In this document: positions 60,576-64,000 of the stretch, piece after piece
Numbering within the stretch: position 1 is the stretch's first letter
Layout of the letters: each line of letters opens with the position of its first letter
Origin: Streptomyces sp. NBC_00775
GTDB lineage: Bacteria; Actinomycetota; Actinomycetes; Streptomycetales; Streptomycetaceae
Assembly (NCBI RefSeq): GCF_036347135.1
Contig: NZ_CP108938.1
Span: forward strand, 682,001 to 746,000
Direction of reading: 5' to 3'
Length of the DNA: 64,000 bases
Made by a program: the position numbers and the translations under genes
Notes under the pieces: model-generated
What the model saw: the letters and a program-made list of their open reading frames with translations, nothing else
Told to the model about the DNA's origin: nothing
The model's database searches: none

Positions 60576-62303
60576 CTAGTCGCTCTCTTCAGTGCGGTGC
60601 TCGTTGGACTCGCGTCCGGCGGTCATCTCGCGTACGGCGTCCGCGGCCGGCTCACGCGGCGGGGCGCTCTCGCGTCCGGCGGTGGCGAAGGCCGCGAGAC
60701 CGGCGAACGAGGTGTCCGGCGGCACGGCGGCCACGGGCTCCTCGGTCCGCTCGACGGACCTCACCGGTGTGGCCGGCGCGTCGGTACGCCTGCTCCTGCG
60801 ACGCGGCAGACCGCCGGGCGTGGTGTCCACGTCGCCGGCGCCGGCCGCGGGCGGGGCCTCCACCGACTCGCGGGCGGACGCGGTCTCGACCGCGGCGGCC
60901 GGGGCCACCGGTTCCGCGACGGGGGCGGCCAACGGGCTGAAGTACTTGTGGGGAACCACGACGACCACCGAGGTGCCGAGCCAGGGCGAGTCCGAGAAGG
61001 TGACCCGGATGCCGTACCGGCGCGCCAGGGCGCCGACCACGCGAAGCCCGAGGTTGGCGTCCTCCGAGAGGCCGCCGAGCCCGGGGCCGGCCGCGACGCC
61101 TTCCAGTGACTGCTCGGCCTCGCGCTTCTTCTCCTCGTTGAGGCCCTTGCCCGCGTCCTGGATCTCGATGCCGACGCCGTTGGGGACCTCCTTGCCGGAG
61201 ACGACCACGGGTTCGGTGGGCGGCGAGTAGCGCACCGCGTTGTCCAGAAGGTGGGCGAAGATCAGCGTGAGGTGGTCCACCAGACCGCCGTCGACGCCGA
61301 GTTCGGGCAGGTGGCGGACCTGGACGCGGTCGAAGTCCTTGATGCGGCCGATACCGCCGCGGACCACGCTGAGCAGTCGCTGCGGTTCCTGCCACTGGCG
61401 TCCGGGCCGGTCCGAACCGCCGAGCACGCCGATACTGGCGGCGAGACAGTCGGCGGGGCCGATCTCCTGGTCCAGTTCCATCAGGCCCTGGGCCACCGCG
61501 GGCAGCCGGCCGTGCTCGCCCTGCATCTCGTGCAGACGGCCGCGCAGCTTGCTCGTCAGCACGTGGATACGGTTGCCGATGCTGATCACGGCCTGCTCGG
61601 CCGAGGTGGAGCGGTCGAACTCCTCCTCGACACCGATCAGCGCGGTCCTGAGCACCTTGCGGATGTCGGCGCGCAACTCGGGGCTCGCGTCGCTCTCCTC
61701 GGCGACGGACATCAGGATGTCGTCGATGGCGTCACCGGCCCGCAGCCGCTTGAGCGCGTCGGGCAGACGGGTGTCACCGAGCCGGGCGACCGCGTCCTGT
61801 TGCAGGGCGAGTTGCTCCTGCCAGACCTGCGCCTCTTCGGTGAGCCGGGACTCGTAGCCCCGCGCCTCTCCGGTGAGCCGCGTCTCGTAGGCCTTGGCCT
61901 CCTCGGCAAGTCGCGTTTCGTAGGCGTCGACCTGCTCGGCGAGCCGCGCTTCGAAGAGCTGGGCCTGCTCGGACAGCTGGCCCTCCAGCGCGGACCGCTC
62001 GGCCGCGAACTTCCGTTCCAGACCGGCCACATGCTGCTGCCACTGCTGCGAGTGCTCGGCCTGCTGGGCGCGGAAGTCGCCGCTGTTGCGGCGCAGTTGG
62101 TGCTGGGCGCGGAGGAGAAGTCGTACGCAGACGGCGCCGGCCGCGGTGGCCGCGGCGCCGACGAAGGTCGCGGGTATCTGGATCTGGTCGGGTCCCGCGA
62201 CCGCGGTGACGACCGTTCCTGCTCCTAAGGCGACCGGCATCAGCCACCAGCTGTACCAGCCGACCGGTGCCCGCGCCGCCGGGGGCGGAGTGGCAAGTTC
62301 CAT
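60576..62303 (-). CDS. cvnA: Conservon sensor-kinase-like protein (CvnA-like) with hendecad coiled coil
   Basis: A 575-residue membrane protein and first gene of the operon. Two membrane segments lie within residues about 15-60. A long coiled coil covers about 74-174 and contains four or five 11-residue repeats of the type YETRLAEEAKA. A HATPase domain follows (FAHLLDNAVRYSPPTE near 355, QDAGKGLNEE), then an Ala/Pro/Arg-rich tail of about 150 residues. GAAGG lies six bases before the ATG at 62303; an ATG two codons earlier is too close to it. No clear phosphoacceptor His box is seen. Confidence 0.9.
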   Translation of the reverse strand: MELATPPPAARAPVGWYSWWLMPVALGAGTVVTAVAGPDQIQIPATFVGAAATAAGAVCVRLLLRAQHQLRRNSGDFRAQQAEHSQQWQQHVAGLERKFAAERSALEGQLSEQAQLFEARLAEQVDAYETRLAEEAKAYETRLTGEARGYESRLTEEAQVWQEQLALQQDAVARLGDTRLPDALKRLRAGDAIDDILMSVAEESDASPELRADIRKVLRTALIGVEEEFDRSTSAEQAVISIGNRIHVLTSKLRGRLHEMQGEHGRLPAVAQGLMELDQEIGPADCLAASIGVLGGSDRPGRQWQEPQRLLSVVRGGIGRIKDFDRVQVRHLPELGVDGGLVDHLTLIFAHLLDNAVRYSPPTEPVVVSGKEVPNGVGIEIQDAGKGLNEEKKREAEQSLEGVAAGPGLGGLSEDANLGLRVVGALARRYGIRVTFSDSPWLGTSVVVVVPHKYFSPLAAPVAEPVAPAAAVETASARESVEAPPAAGAGDVDTTPGGLPRRRSRRTDAPATPVRSVERTEEPVAAVPPDTSFAGLAAFATAGRESAPPREPAADAVREMTAGRESNEHRTEESD

Positions 62304-62700
62304 CTGCATCCTTCGAAAGCAACACGATCGAACGGGGGGATATGCAGGCGCCGAATGTGTCGAGCACGCGGCGCGAGGGCGACCGAGTGTGTTCGCGTCA
62401 ACTCGCAGCGCCGCAGGGGAGCTTATCGGGTTTGAGATCGAAAGGATCAACTCCCCTCCGCATAACGGCGAGTAATCGATCACGTTCCGACAGGAGTGCT
62501 CATCTCGACAATTCCGTGCGCTATCACCGCAATCGCTGACACGGAGCTGCGATCCAATCGGCGGGGGGCGTCGCCCACACTCCCGGGTCCGACCGGCCGG
62601 GACTCCACGTGGCCGACAACACGCGACCGGAGGGGATTACGGCGGGCGCCGAGCAGGGAAGTGATCACGGCGCCATCATCGTGAAAGGACTCACTGAACG
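62304..62700. promoter_or_regulatory. Conservon promoter region
   Basis: About 400 bases between the kinase start and the P450 remnant. It is less GC-rich near 62440-62540 and must hold the promoter of the five-gene conservon operon. I could not assign -35 and -10 elements with confidence, and no gene is evident. Confidence 0.5.
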
Positions 62701-63566
62701 CCGTGACTGCCGCAACACCTCCCCCATACCCAAGGCAGCGGTGTCACTCCCGCTGCTCGGCCACGCGATACCGCTCATGCGCGACCAGGTCACCACCACC
62801 ATGACCGCCTGGCGGCCGGGCCAACTCCTCGACGTACGCGAGGTCATGGTCAAGCTCAGCCTGGACATGCTCGCCGCGACCGTCTTCTCGGGCAGCATCG
62901 ACGAACAGGCCTTCCACCAGCTGCGCCGGGACCTGTCGGTCGTCATGAACGGCGTCGGCACCCGGATCCTGCCGCCGGACTGGGCGGAACGCCTGCCGCT
63001 GCCCGCCAACCGGCGCTTCACCGCCGCGCGCGACGCCGTGCGCGCCACCATCGGCGACGCGGTCGATCAGCTCCGGGCCTCCCGGTCGTGACAGCGGCGA
63101 CATGCTCTCCATGCTGCTCCAGGCCGAGGACGAGGGGAGCGGCAAGCCGCTGACGGGGCACCAGATCTGCTCGGAGATCCTCACTCTCGCGGTGGCCGGC
63201 ACGGAGACGACCGCGTCCGTACTGTCCTGGGTGATGTACGAGCTCGCCCGCAACCCCGGCATCGACGAGCGGGTCCAGGCCGAACTCGACGAGGTCGTCG
63301 CCGACCGGCCGGTCACCTTCGACGACTTGCCCCATCTGCCCTATCTGGGCCGCGTCATCACCGAGGCCCTCCGTCTGCACCACACCGGCTGGCTCGTCAC
63401 CCGCCGCACCCTGCGGACGACCCGAATCGGGGCGTGGGAGATCCCGGCCGCCCCCGGCCAGAGCATCCGCCCCGTGGCCCGCGCCACGGTACGGCCCAGC
63501 ACCCTGCAGATGACCGCCCGGCCCCGCGAACGGACCCGGCGGAGCTCCCACGCCACAGGGGGCTGA
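62609..63566 (+). pseudogene. Broken cytochrome P450
   Basis: Three P450 pieces lie in order. LPLLGHAIPLMRDQV joins the N-terminal proline region straight to a later helix, so about 80 residues are missing. The frame breaks at 63089, where a TGA follows LRASRS and the match resumes in another frame at GDMLSMLLQAEDEG. The I-helix AGTETTASVLSWVMYELAR and EALR motif are good, but after IGAWEIPA the haem-binding loop is deleted and the sequence jumps to the C-terminal RATVRPSTLQMTARPR. The GTG at 62609 is only a nominal start. The closest style is that of terpenoid-oxidising P450s. Confidence 0.85.
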
Positions 63567-63629
63567 CACCGCGAGCCACCACCCGCGGCCCCGACCTGTC
63601 TCCCTACGGCGCAGCTGCCAGGAACCCCA

Positions 63630-63664
63630 CCCCGGGCTCGGCGTCCGTGATGCCGAGCCCGGGG
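63630..63664. terminator. Perfect 13-base-pair hairpin after the P450 pseudogene
   Basis: CCCCGGGCTCGGC and GCCGAGCCCGGGG enclose a nine-base loop. It lies 64 bases past the last P450 codon and is an intact terminator, perhaps kept from the original gene. Confidence 0.8.
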
Positions 63665-63710
63665 CCGGGTGCCAGGGACAGGACTCCGGCCTTTCGCAGG
63701 GCCACCCGAG

Positions 63711-63727
63711 TTGTCACGAAGTGACAA
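63711..63727. promoter_or_regulatory. Palindrome TTGTCAC-GAA-GTGACAA, operator candidate
   Basis: A perfect 7-base-arm inverted repeat 101 bases upstream of the final gene. Its AT-flanked arms in a promoter position suggest a regulator site for that gene. Confidence 0.6.
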
Positions 63728-63827
63728 TCAACACCCCGATGTCCGCCCGCCGTTGATGAGCCACGACTGGTTACTTGCGAGTATCGTCGCCGAGCCCCTG
63801 ACCGGTGCGCAGGAGGGAGCCCGACCG

Positions 63828-64000
63828 ATGGACGACGAAGAAGGCGGCCCGTTCAAGGCGTTCCCCTCGGATCTGCACGACCACCTCAGACCGTTCTTCG
63901 ACGACATCGGGGAAGAGGTCGTACGGGCGATCCGGACCGAGATCCCCGAGTACGCGCGCCCGACGGACGACACGTACATGCACGTCGTGCACCGGGGTGT
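63828..64000 (+). CDS. Start of a probable PucR-family regulator (partial)
   Basis: The ATG at 63828 follows AGGAGG by eleven bases and opens a frame that runs off the right edge after 57 codons. The stretch LRPFFDDIGEEVVRAIRTEIPEYARPTDDTYMHVVHRGV matches the N-terminal helical region of streptomycete PucR-type regulators. The DNA-binding part is outside the window. Confidence 0.65.
   Translation, partial: MDDEEGGPFKAFPSDLHDHLRPFFDDIGEEVVRAIRTEIPEYARPTDDTYMHVVHRG

Noticed and set aside
63711..63727. TTGTCACGAAGTGACAA as a BldD site
   Set aside because: The half-sites are three bases apart; the BldD consensus needs five, so it is kept only as an unnamed operator candidate.
1..64000. CRISPR arrays, tRNA or rRNA genes, prophage or integrase
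   Set aside because: No regular spaced repeats, cloverleaf-like sequence, ribosomal RNA core or integrase motifs were found on either strand by eye; a covariance-model search would be needed to exclude small RNAs.

Overview
The window is high-GC actinobacterial DNA and almost certainly a Streptomyces chromosome. Codons are strongly G/C-ending, and GTG and TTG starts and stop/start overlaps are common. Lineage markers include a Streptomyces subtilisin inhibitor (SSI), a complete conservon (kinase, roadblock, DUF742, GTPase, P450), F420-type oxidoreductases and DUF4235/DUF5990 proteins. No tRNA, rRNA, CRISPR array or intact mobile element was seen. Remnants (an IS3 transposase piece, a collapsed two-component system, a broken P450 and a terpene-synthase-like stub) suggest an accessory, eroding part of the chromosome rather than the core.

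Layout. 0.2-5 kb: ICMT-like methyltransferase, Ppx/GppA phosphatase, SSI-type inhibitor with Lys at P1, an unknown 193-residue protein and two F420-type oxidoreductases. 5.3-11.3 kb: a catabolic block with an NCS1 permease, a cyclase-family hydrolase, a PucR regulator, an FMN alpha-hydroxyacid oxidase and a D-2-hydroxyacid dehydrogenase. 11.3-14.8 kb: a membrane protein joining a sigma-like region, a zinc finger and a ricin lectin, then a PLP lyase. 14.9-15.6 kb: an RHH antitoxin and Fic/Doc-like toxin pair. 15.7-17.7 kb: divergent SRPBCC, TIGR03086 and ArsR genes. 17.7-22.6 kb: hemerythrin and MFS exporter, divergent from an ECF41 sigma factor fused by overlap to an orphan cytochrome b. 22.5-33 kb: GH2 glycosidase, PAS-GAF-SpoIIE phosphatase, AraC, PhyH dioxygenase, hydrolase, GH114-like lipoprotein, a 29-residue lipoprotein and a GNAT. 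33-40 kb: AhpD-like protein, then an ABC-2 transporter with its kinase and regulator, DUF5990 and a GT39 mannosyltransferase. 40-45 kb: flavoprotein, DUF1348 and TetR with twin operators, P450 and ferredoxin, LysE, a second AhpD-like protein. 45-52 kb: IS3 fragment, membrane NACHT NTPase, small enzymes and a two-component pseudogene. 52-55.7 kb: TetR, APC permease, amidohydrolase. 55.8-63.6 kb: terpene-synthase-like stub, an unknown 576-residue protein, the conservon with an ExxR-less P450, and a P450 pseudogene. The last 170 bases start a probable PucR-type regulator.

The strongest system-level signal is an ECF41 regulon visible from sequence alone. The ECF41 gene and two distant AhpD/carboxymuconolactone-decarboxylase-like genes each carry TGTCACA-N16/17-CGTC just upstream. 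The sigma gene is translationally coupled to a cytochrome b subunit without bc1 partners. The second signal is the conservon neighbourhood, where a P450 lacking ExxR converges on an unrecognised protein with two CPLC motifs and a DDxxD-like motif, flanked by terpene-synthase and P450 debris.
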